Shown here one piece after another: positions 24,475 to 33,768 of a stretch of 64,000 nucleotides of DNA; the stretch's first letter is position 1, and each line of letters begins with the position of its first letter. The position numbers were made by a program, and so were the translations under genes. Location of the stretch: assembly GCA_021202275.1 (NCBI GenBank), contig JAJQDI010000015.1, positions 100,637 to 164,636 of the forward strand, written 5' to 3'. The stretch is from Bacteroides sp. (GTDB taxonomy: Bacteria; Bacteroidota; Bacteroidia; Bacteroidales; Bacteroidaceae). The notes under the pieces are model-generated. The model did not search any database. It was not told where the DNA came from and saw only the letters and a program-made list of their open reading frames with translations.

Positions 24475-25650
24475 ATGAAGATGCAAAAAGTTAAAGTAAT
24501 AGCAATCGCCTGTTTATGGGCTGCTACCTGGACCTCCTGCGGCTCCGGAAAGAAAGAACAATCTCATGAAATCACCATGAACAACAACGAACTAACCATG
24601 CTGGTGGGTACCTATACCTCCGGCAGCAGTAAAGGAATATATACGTATCGGTTCGATCAGGAAACCGGCACGGCTACGCCGCTGAGCGAAACGGAAGTTT
24701 CCAATCCGTCGTATCTGAATGTATCGGCAGACGGAAATTTTGTTTACGCAGTCAGTGAAAATGAAGCGGACGAAGCGGCCGTATCGGCTTTCGCTTTCAA
24801 GAAAGAAAATGGTACGCTACGTCTGCTCAACTGTCAGCCGACACATGGCGACGCGCCTTGTTACGTGATCACCAACAGTAAGCAGGTAGTAACTGCCAAT
24901 TATGGGGGTGGCAGCATCACGGTACTTCCCCTGGCGGCCGACGGTTCTCTGTTACCGGCTTCGGCTGTGATCTCTTTTGAAGGATCGGGCCCTAATTCCG
25001 AACGTCAGAAAAAACCTCACCTGCATTGTGTACGGTTTACTCCCGACGGGAAACATCTGCTGGCGGATGATCTGGGAACAGATAAAATACACCATTTCCA
25101 TGTAAACGTACAGGCGGACTCGCAGAACAGAGAGACTTTCCTGACACCGGGAACTCCTGAGGCTTATCTCATAGAACCAGGATCCGGCCCACGTCACCTG
25201 ACCTTCTCCGCAGACGGGAAGTTTGCTTATCTGATCAATGAGATCTCGGGTACGGTGACCGCGTTCAGCTACGGGAACGGCGAACTGCAACAGATACAGA
25301 CAGCTGTATCTGATACCTTAGGAGCCGGAGGAAGTGCGGATATTCACATCAGCCCGGACGGCAGGTTTCTGTATTCCAGTAACCGCCTGCAGGCAGACGG
25401 TATTGCGATCTTCCGCCGGGATACGGAGACCGGACTCCTGACCCGCCTGGGACATCAGTTCACAGGAGTACACCCGCGCAATTTCATCCTTACTCCCAAT
25501 GGTAAATACCTGTTGGTAGCCTGCCGGGACAGCAATGTGGTGCAGATCTTCCTACGGGATCAGGAAACAGGTCTGCTTACAGAAACAGATAAGGAGATCT
25601 TACTGGACAAACCGGTCTGTATTAAATTTGCAGAATGTCCGGGGGAGTGA
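24475..25650 (+). CDS. Lactonase family lipoprotein (6-phosphogluconolactonase-like seven-bladed propeller)
   Basis: A 391-residue protein with a lipoprotein signal (TWTSCGS, Cys22) and a Pgl-type beta-propeller (Lactonase, PF10282) from about residue 38. Diagnostic segments are MLVGTYTSGSSKGIYTYRFD, NPSYLNVSADGNFVYAVSE, VTANYGGGSITVLPL, HLHCVRFTPDGKHLLADDLG and HPRNFILTPNGKYLLVACRDSN. Cytoplasmic relatives hydrolyse 6-phosphogluconolactone. An exported, lipidated form probably acts on other lactones or is a binding protein. There is an alternative start two codons later. It is monocistronic with a terminator hairpin downstream. Confidence 0.88.
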   Translation: MKMQKVKVIAIACLWAATWTSCGSGKKEQSHEITMNNNELTMLVGTYTSGSSKGIYTYRFDQETGTATPLSETEVSNPSYLNVSADGNFVYAVSENEADEAAVSAFAFKKENGTLRLLNCQPTHGDAPCYVITNSKQVVTANYGGGSITVLPLAADGSLLPASAVISFEGSGPNSERQKKPHLHCVRFTPDGKHLLADDLGTDKIHHFHVNVQADSQNRETFLTPGTPEAYLIEPGSGPRHLTFSADGKFAYLINEISGTVTAFSYGNGELQQIQTAVSDTLGAGGSADIHISPDGRFLYSSNRLQADGIAIFRRDTETGLLTRLGHQFTGVHPRNFILTPNGKYLLVACRDSNVVQIFLRDQETGLLTETDKEILLDKPVCIKFAECPGE

Positions 25651-25722
25651 AAGTAACTGGTATATATATCCCTTCTCTTTGTAGGGACTCCGGCAAATCA
25701 ACCGGATGAATATAAAAAAGAT

Positions 25723-25772
25723 ATAGTCTATAAGGAGGGTACCTGTATTAAAGTACCATACTTATAGACTAT
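25723..25772 (+). terminator. Terminator-like hairpin after the lactonase gene
   Basis: ATAGTCTATAAG pairs with CTTATAGACTAT, with an inner GGTAC/GTACC stem. It lies between convergent genes and the T tract is weak. Confidence 0.65.
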
Positions 25773-25824
25773 TCAATTTACGTTTATTCATTACAGGTAG
25801 TGATGCTTTCTGTATATTTCGTCC

Positions 25825-26490
25825 TTATTTAAAGAAGAATATTTCTCCTCCATCCGATCCGGCATATTTACGGAGCAAGTCTTGTATCATGCATGCCGCT
25901 TCTTCCAGGCCACCCTGACCGCCATATCCATTAATGATAGCCAGTATATGGTGAGTATCCATATCTATTTTGGTCCGCTCGTGGTCACTTGTAGGGGTTC
26001 CGATCCCTCCTGCGGCATCCCGGTAGACCGGCAGGCCTTCGATATTGAGTGCTCCCCGCCCGATGGCTTCAAACGGTTCACCGGCTCGCCCGATCCCCAA
26101 CTGAAGATCAGTACCCTGTATTTTATTGGCATCGAAGCCACCGATGGAGTATCCCGTACGTAAAGAGACCAGGTTGATCAGATCTACCAATGTATCTATC
26201 TGATAAAGAGGAATACCCCGTAAAATTCGCCTGCGTAGTGCCTCTGCAGAAGGACGGTATCTGCCCGGATCTTTTCCACAACGTTTGTATGATTCCCGCG
26301 TGGCGGCAATGACCGGCTGTTTTTTGATATCTTCCATCTGAGTGGAAGACAACAACTCTTCGGAGAAGGCATCGATCTCCCTCCACAACTGTTCGTCGTA
26401 TTTCCGGTTGCTGACTCCGGCATATACAGCCGCACCGGTAAATACCGGGCAGGCTGTCTTTATTTCATCGGACACTCTGATCGTAAACAT
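25825..26490 (-). CDS. B3/B4 tRNA-binding domain protein
   Basis: A 221-residue stand-alone B3/B4 domain protein, the fold found in the editing module of phenylalanyl-tRNA synthetase beta. The conserved parts are YKRCGKDPGRYRPSAEALRRRI (residues about 69-90), LVDLINLVSLRTGYSIGGFD, and GTPTSDHERTKID with GYGGQGGLEEA near the end. Stand-alone members are thought to deacylate or bind mis-charged tRNA or amino acids, and their biology is poorly known. It lies downstream of hpt-adk-obgE-pgeF on the same strand, separated by a small secreted-protein gene, so it is probably independent of that operon. Confidence 0.85.
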   Translation of the reverse strand: MFTIRVSDEIKTACPVFTGAAVYAGVSNRKYDEQLWREIDAFSEELLSSTQMEDIKKQPVIAATRESYKRCGKDPGRYRPSAEALRRRILRGIPLYQIDTLVDLINLVSLRTGYSIGGFDANKIQGTDLQLGIGRAGEPFEAIGRGALNIEGLPVYRDAAGGIGTPTSDHERTKIDMDTHHILAIINGYGGQGGLEEAACMIQDLLRKYAGSDGGEIFFFK

Positions 26491-26676
26491 GGTGTGTGTA
26501 TGTTGTGAATATACTCATCGGATCAGCCAGGCAATTCCAGCTCCACATGGATACAAACAGGTGCATCCGGCATTATCCTTCGTTCCCCTTGTTTGCTCAC
26601 CAGCGAACGACTGACATCCGGAAGGGCAGGTCTCCTGCACCTCCGGTGAGTGCCTGTCCCTAACCCGTCAAAAACA

Positions 26677-27135
26677 TCAGTCACCGTAATAATCGCGGAA
26701 CCAGAAATTGATTTGTACATTTTCCTGGGTAGTATCAATCTTATAACTGAACATCTGCGGCTCGGTAAGACGTGCCACCTCCTGATCATTGACATATACG
26801 GAAACCCGTTGCTGAGGACCGGTCACATCCGCCAGAAATACCAATTCTTCCGGTGCGCCCAAAGGCACTTCCAACACACGGGGATTAGGTCCCCTGGTTT
26901 CTATTACCCCATTTGAACTGTGATGATAGCAAAAGTCTTCTTCCTTACCCTGCGCATACATATAGGTAGAAGGCAAGACATTACATAAATGGGTCAGACA
27001 AGTCATAGTGATGCGGCAGGTAGCCTCACTCTTCTCATTTTCAGTACCTATGGGCTCACTGCTCCATACATTCACAGCAATGAACAGGCACACCAGTGTG
27101 GTTGCAACAGATACCATTCTCTTTTTCATACGCAT
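26677..27135 (-). CDS. Small secreted protein of unknown function
   Basis: A 152-residue protein with a cleavable signal peptide (MRMKKRMVSVATTLVCLFIAV, about residues 1-24). Four Cys in the mature N-terminal half (TCRITMTCLTHLCN and DFCYHH) could form disulfides, and a beta-strand-rich C-terminal half ends FWFRDYYGD. No family is recognised. A GC-rich hairpin-capable segment downstream at 26615-26665 may terminate it. Confidence 0.65.
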   Translation of the reverse strand: MRMKKRMVSVATTLVCLFIAVNVWSSEPIGTENEKSEATCRITMTCLTHLCNVLPSTYMYAQGKEEDFCYHHSSNGVIETRGPNPRVLEVPLGAPEELVFLADVTGPQQRVSVYVNDQEVARLTEPQMFSYKIDTTQENVQINFWFRDYYGD

Positions 27136-27415
27136 TACAGATTAAGATTATACAACATTTTCCTGCTAAATTAGAAAAAATAATGATACAGCAAGACATT
27201 TATCCTCTTTTATTCTTTTAAGTATCAACACCTCTGTAAGATTTGCATTCCCTTATGCAGCATACAAGATAGTTACAAAGAGAATATCCGGCCACAGGAC
27301 ACTTTCATCCTCCGCATACCACCCGTGCATCCGATAAATACCTACAAAAGCTGAAAAAGCAGGGGACAGGTCAGACAACAGTTCCGATCACAAAACAGGA
27401 TCCATCTACTCTCTG
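27136..27415. other. Intergenic region, no gene seen
   Basis: The DNA upstream of the small secreted-protein gene and beyond the original pgeF stop (27416) holds only short frames. Confidence 0.5.
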
Positions 27416-28252
27416 TTACCGGAAAAACTCCGGGAACTCTGGTTTTATAGCAATCCCCGAAAGCATACGTCCGGAGTGGATCCCCAAACGTCGGGCAGAA
27501 AAGAATTTGTCCCATTGCCGGTAGGTGCAGATGCCGGCGATCTCTATCTATGAGGCAGGGACGTCAAACTCTTCCAGTTGCATCCGGTTGGCTTCCCACA
27601 GATCTATATGGTATTTCCCGGTCAAAGTGTTCAGGCTGGCAAACCGGGACAGATCCAACCCCTGCTGCCGGAAAGTTTCAACGACCTCCTCTCCTACTTC
27701 AAAAGACTCTTCAGATATAGAAGGTCCGATACAGGCCAGCAGATCCTTGCCCTCCGTACCGAAACAGTCACGCATCCGATGCAAGGTTTTTTCCACAATA
27801 CGTCCGGCCGTACCCCGCCATCCGGCATGCACGGCTCCTATGGCCTGGTGGTTGCGATCGTACAACAAGACAGGCACACAATCGGCCGTAGAGATACACA
27901 GGAAATGGCCCGGTAGATGAGTAATCAATGCATCTATCCCATAGAGAGTTTCCGAACGTCCGGAGTCAGACAGAGACAGATATTCCGGATCCACCTCAAA
28001 GACTTCCGTACCGTGAGTCTGCCGGGGAATGACCCACGACTCCGGTCTCCAGGAGAGTCCTTCTTCCAGCAACCGGAGATTTTCCCGGACCGCAGCCGGA
28101 TCATCGCCACACCAGGGCGAACAGTTGAAAGAGGCATAGGCTCCTTTGCTCACGCCGCCGTGACGGGTGGTCACAAAATGAGAAATGTCGGGACAGGACT
28201 GCAACAGCCCGTATCCCAACACTCCTTTATGATCTTCCCGGACAGGTATCAT
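27416..28252 (-). pseudogene. pgeF: Peptidoglycan editing factor PgeF, interrupted by an in-frame amber codon
   Basis: A laccase-domain (DUF152/YfiH) protein that removes misincorporated residues from peptidoglycan stems. The active-site signatures are present: QTHGTEVFEV, STADCVPVLLYD with the metal-binding Cys, and AVHAGWRGT with the His. The frame stops at TAG 27550-27548 after EEFDVPAS. The same frame continues for 43 more codons with the family's normal C terminus (IEIAGICTY, FFSARRLGIHSGR) to TAA at 27416. So this is a nonsense change, not a frameshift. The start at 28252 overlaps the obgE stop by ATGA. Other genes here end in TAG normally, so recoding is unlikely. The truncated protein may be inactive. 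Confidence 0.88.
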
Positions 28253-29406
28253 TCCTCTTCCCAATCTTCTTCGTATTCGAAATCGAAATCATCCTCCTCG
28301 CTGGTATCTATGGGTTCGTGCAGGATCTCTTCGTCCTCGCCCATCTCTTCCAGTTCCTGTTGCAGGCGGTGTACATCTTTGGGACGGTGCACCAGGGATT
28401 CGATGCGGTTGCTCTCTTTGTTGAGCTCTTCCCAGAGAATATCTTTCAGTACGGAGATCCCTAGGCCAGTGACTGAAGAAATAAACACATACGGGATCCC
28501 TTCCGGCAATGTGGGTTCGATCTCATCCATCAACCCCTGATCCAGCATATCACTTTTGGTGATAGCCAATACCCGCTGTTTGTCGAGCATTTCGGGATTG
28601 AAGGTTTTGAGCTCGTTGAGCAGGATCTCATATTCCTTGCGGATATCGTCGCTGTCAGCAGGTACCATAAACAGAAGCAAAGAGTTGCGCTCGATGTGTC
28701 GCAGGAAACGGAGTCCCAGCCCTTTCCCGGCGCTGGCTCCTTCAATGATACCGGGTATATCCGCCATCACAAAGGATCTGCCGTCGCGGTAGGGCACGAT
28801 CCCCAGATTAGGTTCCAGCGTCGTGAAAGGATAATCTGCGATCTTCGGACGGGCTGCCGATACGGTAGAGAGCAGGGTAGACTTCCCGGCGTTGGGAAAC
28901 CCCACCAGCCCTACATCCGCCAGCAGTTTCAACTCCAGGATCACAGTCATCTCCTGCATAGGCTCTCCCGGTTGTGCAAAACGGGGTGCCTGGCGGGTAG
29001 CGGTCTTGAAATGGGTATTACCCAGACCACCGCGACCACCTTTGAGCAGGATCACCTCCTGGTCGTGTTCGGTCACATCACAGAGATATTCCCCGGTCTC
29101 GGCATTATAGACCACCGTTCCGCAAGGTACTTCAATAATCTTATCTGCTCCCTGTTTTCCGAAACTGCGGCTGCGCCCTCCCGACTCTCCGTGCTCTGCC
29201 ATGGCATGACGGTCGTACCGGAGATGGAGCAGGGTCCAGTAGTTGCGGTTACCTTTCAGGATGACATGGCCTCCTCGTCCGCCGTCACCCCCGTCGGGTC
29301 CGCCATTGGGGATATACTTCTCGCGCCTCATGTGTGTAGAGCCTCTGCCTCCCTTACCGGAACGGCAGTATATCTTTACGTAATCAACAAAATTCGATTC
29401 AGCCAT
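28249..29406 (-). CDS. obgE: GTPase Obg (CgtA)
   Basis: A 385-residue essential GTPase acting in large-ribosomal-subunit assembly and stress signalling. The N-terminal glycine-rich Obg fold spans about residues 1-158 ([30 protein letters not shown]). The G domain has GFPNAGKST (G1), the DYPFTT switch, [10 protein letters not shown] (G3) and TKSD (G4). The C terminus is an acidic tail ([16 protein letters not shown]) instead of an OCT domain, as in other Bacteroidetes Obg. It lies in the order hpt-adk-obgE-pgeF. Confidence 0.96.
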   Translation of the reverse strand: MAESNFVDYVKIYCRSGKGGRGSTHMRREKYIPNGGPDGGDGGRGGHVILKGNRNYWTLLHLRYDRHAMAEHGESGGRSRSFGKQGADKIIEVPCGTVVYNAETGEYLCDVTEHDQEVILLKGGRGGLGNTHFKTATRQAPRFAQPGEPMQEMTVILELKLLADVGLVGFPNAGKSTLLSTVSAARPKIADYPFTTLEPNLGIVPYRDGRSFVMADIPGIIEGASAGKGLGLRFLRHIERNSLLLFMVPADSDDIRKEYEILLNELKTFNPEMLDKQRVLAITKSDMLDQGLMDEIEPTLPEGIPYVFISSVTGLGISVLKDILWEELNKESNRIESLVHRPKDVHRLQQELEEMGEDEEILHEPIDTSEEDDFDFEYEEDWEEE

Positions 29407-29652
29407 TTTTCTTGCATCTTATACCATTTATTTTCTATCTTTTTTCCTGTTCATTTCTTTGTACCGACAAAGAAAAGAACCAAAGAAAACGGCACCGTGT
29501 TCTCCACGCTACTCCGTTTGATGTCTGATGTTCCGCAAAAGAACTCGCTTCGCTCAGACAGCTTTTGCTCTCTGACATCGGACATCCGCACTCCGCTTTA
29601 CACTGCGAGACCAAAGGCGACCATACGCCTGTTCCAGGCATGTTGCAGATAT
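29407..29652 (-). repeat. Intergenic repeat-like segment between adk and obgE
   Basis: About 245 bp with a 9-bp hairpin (TTTCTTTGT/ACAAAGAAA at 29454-29475). From memory, this type of segment (CTTTGTACCGACAAAGAAAA) recurs between genes in Bacteroidales genomes. A 68-codon minus frame inside it is likely spurious. It separates obgE from adk, which are adjacent in related genomes. Confidence 0.4.
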
Positions 29653-30222
29653 TTATAAACTGTCTATTGCTTCCACGATCTTCGCAGCGATCTCTTCCAT
29701 ACTACCCATTCCTTCAATGTGGTGGTATTTGTTCTCCTCTTTGAACCAACCGATCAGCGGCGCAGTCTGTGAATGGTATACGGCCAGGCGTTTACGGATG
29801 GTCTCTTCGTTATCATCGGCACGTCCGGAGTCGATACCACGTCTGATCAGACGGCTCATCAGTTCCTCTTCGGGTACATCCAGGTCGATCATTACAGAAA
29901 CCTCCTGTCCTCGTTCGGCAAGCATCTTTTTCAGTGCTTCGGCCTGTGCAATGGTACGTGGGAATCCATCGAAGATCACCCCTTTACTATCCCGGAAGCC
30001 ATCCAATACGCTTGCCAGAATGTCTATCATCAGTTCGTCCGGGATCAATTGTCCCTGGTCTATATATCCTTTGGCAGTCTGTCCCAGCTCCGTACCGTTT
30101 TTGATCTCCGCACGGAGTACATCACCGGTAGAAATGTGGTTCAGACCGTATTTGTCTACGATTCTCTGGCTTTGAGTTCCCTTTCCTGAACCGGGAGCTC
30201 CGAAAATTACAATATTCAACAT
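29653..30222 (-). CDS. adk: Adenylate kinase
   Basis: A 189-residue nucleoside monophosphate kinase (ATP + AMP to 2 ADP). The P-loop is GAPGSGKGT (residues 8-16), the AMP-binding region is STGDVLR with GFPRT, and a short LID (RLIRRGIDSGRADDNEET) without zinc Cys makes it the short type. It lies between hpt and obgE on the same strand. Confidence 0.96.
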   Translation of the reverse strand: MLNIVIFGAPGSGKGTQSQRIVDKYGLNHISTGDVLRAEIKNGTELGQTAKGYIDQGQLIPDELMIDILASVLDGFRDSKGVIFDGFPRTIAQAEALKKMLAERGQEVSVMIDLDVPEEELMSRLIRRGIDSGRADDNEETIRKRLAVYHSQTAPLIGWFKEENKYHHIEGMGSMEEIAAKIVEAIDSL

Positions 30223-30279
30223 GTCGTTAGTGTATATTAAACAATCTATAATAGTTTTGTTTCAGTCTTCTATTTATAT

Positions 30280-30816
30280 TCAGGGAATTACGGTATAAAT
30301 ATCGGGATAATTGCGTCCGAATCCGTCGTAGTCCAGTCCGTACCCTACAATAAAGTCGTTAGGTATCTTCATGGCAATGTATTCGATATCCAGTTCTACT
30401 TTCAACTTGTCCGGTTTCAGCAACAACGTAGCGATCTTTATCTCTTTCGGATTGCGGGTACCCAGTGTCTCCAGCAAACGCTGCATCGTGAGACCGGTAT
30501 CCACAATATCTTCCACGATCACCACCGTACGGTTGGTCAGATCTTCATTGATACCGATCACCTCTTTGATGGTTCCGGTAGAGGCCACTCCCTGGTAAGA
30601 AGCCAGTTTCACAAAAGAGACTTCGCAAGGGATAGTGATGTACTTCATCAGATCGGCTGTAAACATAAATGATCCGTTGAGCACACTCAGGAACAAAGGA
30701 TTTCGTCCTTCCAGATCCCGATTGATCTCCTCTGCCACGCGTTTCACCTCTTTCTGGATCTCTTCTCTGCCGATAGAGATGGTAAATAGTTTGTCTTTTA
30801 TTTGTATAGTGTCCAT
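30280..30816 (-). CDS. hpt: Hypoxanthine phosphoribosyltransferase
   Basis: A 178-residue purine-salvage enzyme converting hypoxanthine or guanine to IMP or GMP with PRPP. The PRPP-binding loop is VVIVEDIVDTGLTM, the flexible-loop region is SFVKLASYQG, and the C-terminal FIVGYGLDYDGFGRNYPDIY is the purine-binding end. The start at 30816 is used rather than the upstream ATG at 30912, because it matches the family length and a -7 box (TATTTTTG) lies at 30847-30840, inside the longer frame. First gene of the hpt-adk-obgE-pgeF cluster. Confidence 0.95.
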   Translation of the reverse strand: MDTIQIKDKLFTISIGREEIQKEVKRVAEEINRDLEGRNPLFLSVLNGSFMFTADLMKYITIPCEVSFVKLASYQGVASTGTIKEVIGINEDLTNRTVVIVEDIVDTGLTMQRLLETLGTRNPKEIKIATLLLKPDKLKVELDIEYIAMKIPNDFIVGYGLDYDGFGRNYPDIYTVIP

Positions 30817-30839
30817 AAACCGGTAGTTTAAAATTGAAG

Positions 30840-30847
30840 CAAAAATA
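30840..30847 (-). promoter_or_regulatory. -7 box of hpt
   Basis: TATTTTTG on the minus strand, 23 bp upstream of the chosen ATG. Confidence 0.6.
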
Positions 30848-31051
30848 CGATTTTTCTTCCAGTTCGTGTGTGTCACACTGCCATTTTCTTCACTGAATAA
30901 CAAGCGGAACACTCTTACGGAAAAATAGTACCGCCTTAAAAAACATGGGAAAAGAACCGGACCAGATACAGGATCTCACCCTGTAAAACACAAGCAGCCA
31001 TCTCAATAGGGACGAATGAATGTTATATACAGTACATAAAAGCACAGTATG

Positions 31052-31082
31052 AAAAAGAGCGGAATATTTTCATATTCCGCTC
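31052..31082 (-). terminator. Terminator of the PQQ-like dehydrogenase gene
   Basis: GAGCGGAATAT pairs with ATATTCCGCTC over a 4-nt loop and is followed by T residues on the minus strand. Confidence 0.8.
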
Positions 31083-31139
31083 AGACATCCGTTCAGATAA
31101 CCCTACTCTATAACTTCCACACCCCTCTTTGTTTACCTG

Positions 31140-32828
31140 CTACAACCCGTAAATCAATATCTTACTGTCTGCGGGCAGATCTGTCTCAATAACCGACTTT
31201 TTATATCCACAGGCAACCGCCACATATTGTTTACCGTCCACCGCATAGGTAATCAGTCCCGCACCAGTAAGCAGCCCGGTGTTACCTTGCCACAGGATAG
31301 TTCCGTTCTCCGCATCAAATGCATACAGTCCTCCTTCCACATTGGCTCCAAAAAGCAGTCCTCCGGCAGTTGGGGTGACTGCTGCCCAGACAGGTGCGGG
31401 TGACTGGTAGTTCCATTTCACCTGTCCTGTCGAAGCATCCACCGCATAAAACCAGCCGCGCGCTTCGGAGTAAGGATCGATCACCGGCGTACCTCCGTAC
31501 CAGCCGGAACCCAATGCCGGGATGTTGTTCAATGCATCTTCCAGTGAAGGCAGGAGGACACTGGTCCCCAGATCTATGGTTCCTGTATAGATCAACCTGA
31601 GTTCGGGATGGTAGGCCGCGCCACTCCATTCACAACCGCCACCAATACCCGGTTTGAACCAGGTGTATTCTTCACGTGACAACGGCGTGTCTACATTTTC
31701 CCGCACAGTAATGGGTACAGAGAAGAGGACAGGAAGTTTATTTTCGATCCCTTTGGAACGGGGATTCACTTTGCTTCTGTCCATGACAGTCAACAAACCG
31801 TCTTTATTGGCACTGGCAAGGAGCTTCTTTCCGTGTTTTGTGGTAATGACAGCCGGAGCTGTACAAACGTCCCAGTCGTGAAAATCATTCTTTACCACCT
31901 GGTTATATCCCAACATCTTACCGGTACGGGCGTTTACCGCAATCACACAATTGGTATACAGGTTATTTCCCTGGCGCAGCTCCACATCGAAATCGGGTGC
32001 CGGATTGCCTGCCGTAACGTAAAGGATGCCTTTTTCTTCATCCAGAGAGAAACTAGTCCAGAAACCTCCTCCGATCACCGGTATCCGCTGGTCATTGTAG
32101 CTCCAGTCGTCATACGAACTTTCCGGAACTACATCAAACCGCCATACCTGCTGTCCGGTATGTACATCAAAAGCATAGAGGTGACCGGTTACGCCAGCGA
32201 TATCACCGCCCGCATTCCCGATAAAGACAAGACCGTTCCAGGCAATAGGTGCCATGGAGATAGTAGCTCCCGGCTCTATTACTTCCGGCTGCACATCCCA
32301 GACCAGAGCTCCGGTAGTAGCATCGAGTGCGTACACATGCATATCGTTGCTACCACGGATGATCTTCCCATCCCAGTAAGCCACTCCCCGGTTGGTATTG
32401 AACCCTCCCTGAGATTCCGGGTTACGGACATGCTGCCATTTCAGCTCGGCAGTAGCTGCGTCGATGGCATACGTAATGGTGTCGGCAGTAAAGTACATAG
32501 TTCCGTCTACTACGATCAGACCGGTCTGCAAATTGGGCTGACCCGGAATATCAAAGGTATGCAAGAGTTTCAATCCGGATACGTTCTCTTTGTTGATCGA
32601 AACCAAAGGTGAAAAGCGGTCGCTGGCATTGGTACGGTTATATGACACCCAGTTATCCGGTGAATCACGTTGTACCGAACGGGTAGAAGCCTGATCTGTT
32701 CCCTGTTCCATACCATTCTCTTTCCGGAAGTTATCCATACATCCGGTAATACCCATAAACAAGCACACGATAAACCAGCCTTTTACAAAGACTGTTGACA
32801 TACAGTTTGTCCTCATTGTTGTTTTCAT
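31140..32828 (-). CDS. PQQ-dependent dehydrogenase-like lipoprotein (quinoprotein propeller)
   Basis: A 562-residue protein with a lipoprotein signal (FMGITGC, Cys30) followed by an eight-bladed PQQ propeller. Family marks are NWVSYNRTNASDRFSPL, NRGVAYWDGKIIRGSND, repeated W motifs (ALDATTGALVWD, AFDVHTGQQVWRF, AVDASTGQVKWN) and DFHDWDVCTAPAV, which aligns with the region of the catalytic Asp. The vicinal Cys-Cys pair of methanol and ethanol dehydrogenases is absent, and GNAGGDIAG has Asp where the Ca-binding Glu is usual. It could be a functional sugar or alcohol dehydrogenase, or a binding protein. No PQQ biosynthesis genes are in the window. It is monocistronic and unusual for a gut-type Bacteroidales. 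Confidence 0.8.
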   Translation of the reverse strand: MKTTMRTNCMSTVFVKGWFIVCLFMGITGCMDNFRKENGMEQGTDQASTRSVQRDSPDNWVSYNRTNASDRFSPLVSINKENVSGLKLLHTFDIPGQPNLQTGLIVVDGTMYFTADTITYAIDAATAELKWQHVRNPESQGGFNTNRGVAYWDGKIIRGSNDMHVYALDATTGALVWDVQPEVIEPGATISMAPIAWNGLVFIGNAGGDIAGVTGHLYAFDVHTGQQVWRFDVVPESSYDDWSYNDQRIPVIGGGFWTSFSLDEEKGILYVTAGNPAPDFDVELRQGNNLYTNCVIAVNARTGKMLGYNQVVKNDFHDWDVCTAPAVITTKHGKKLLASANKDGLLTVMDRSKVNPRSKGIENKLPVLFSVPITVRENVDTPLSREEYTWFKPGIGGGCEWSGAAYHPELRLIYTGTIDLGTSVLLPSLEDALNNIPALGSGWYGGTPVIDPYSEARGWFYAVDASTGQVKWNYQSPAPVWAAVTPTAGGLLFGANVEGGLYAFDAENGTILWQGNTGLLTGAGLITYAVDGKQYVAVACGYKKSVIETDLPADSKILIYGL

Positions 32829-33672
32829 TTTTATATTTATTTGTGTTTATACCTCCCGGTCACCATTTTACTGATAGCAGGAAGCCCTTTTCATTCATTC
32901 TGTTTCTACATTCACCTCTAACCGTCACGTATTGTAGGCCCACTGACACATCGAATATAAAGTCTGCGCAGCCATCCTGAGCAGAAGATCCCTATGTTCT
33001 CCACATCGGGAACCTACTTACTATCTCTCCGCATGAAACAAAAGTACAACTACCCCAGGGGCCATTACCACCCGAATCCTACTCTAGACCGGAATTAGCT
33101 GTATGGGCAGATAGTGCGGGAACCAACAGATAAAAAAACAATTATTAGTTATGAATTCAATAAATTATGTGCAGAGCTATCTTTTATCCATACCGTGCTA
33201 CCTTACCCAACAGTTATCGATAATTTGGATATGAATTTTACAATCTCAATAATTAAATAACAACCCAAAAATCTCATTTTCCTGATCTGGCAGTCTCCAT
33301 TTACCCCTTCTGACTACTTCAAACAGCACTATTTTTTTGTTTCAAAAGAGAATGAAGTAAAAACATAAAAAATATATATTTACAAATATAAAATAAATTA
33401 TTTTAATAAAAACAACGTACTATAAATAATCCGCTTTTTATTAGTTAACTTAAATATGGAACAGGTTTTACGACCGGGCCTCGTATGACCGGATACTTTT
33501 TATTCGGTAAGTGCATGACAGATAAAGACTCAGTTTACCCCTGAAAATGGCGATGGCAAAAGCAGAATGTATAATATAGACCCTTAAAGGACAAATAAGA
33601 TCCGGTACTATTTATTATATAGGAAAAATAGAGGTTTATTTACAGCAATTCCCGTTCCGTATCACAGGATAA
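32829..33672. other. AT-rich intergenic region
   Basis: About 840 bp upstream of the PQQ-like gene with long A/T tracts near 33120-33420. No credible frame, RNA or repeat is seen. Confidence 0.5.
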
Positions 33673-33738
33673 AAGGAAGGGTAGTCTGATTAACCCTTCC
33701 TACAAAAAATGGGGTTGCCCTGTTCTCCGGACAACCCC
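33673..33738 (-). terminator. Terminators downstream of the glycosidase relic
   Basis: Two hairpins. GGGGTTG at 33711-33717 pairs with CAACCCC at 33732-33738, with a T run on the minus strand. A second stem, GGAAGGGT/ACCCTTCC, lies at about 33675-33700. Confidence 0.7.
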
Positions 33739-33768
33739 ACACCAAAAACCTATTGAAACGAAACGGGC

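Noticed and set aside
29435..29641. Minus-strand 68-codon frame between adk and obgE
   Set aside because: It falls entirely in a repeat-like intergenic segment and has no recognisable features.
30817..30912. Longer N terminus for hpt
   Set aside because: The extension covers a promoter box and exceeds the normal family length.
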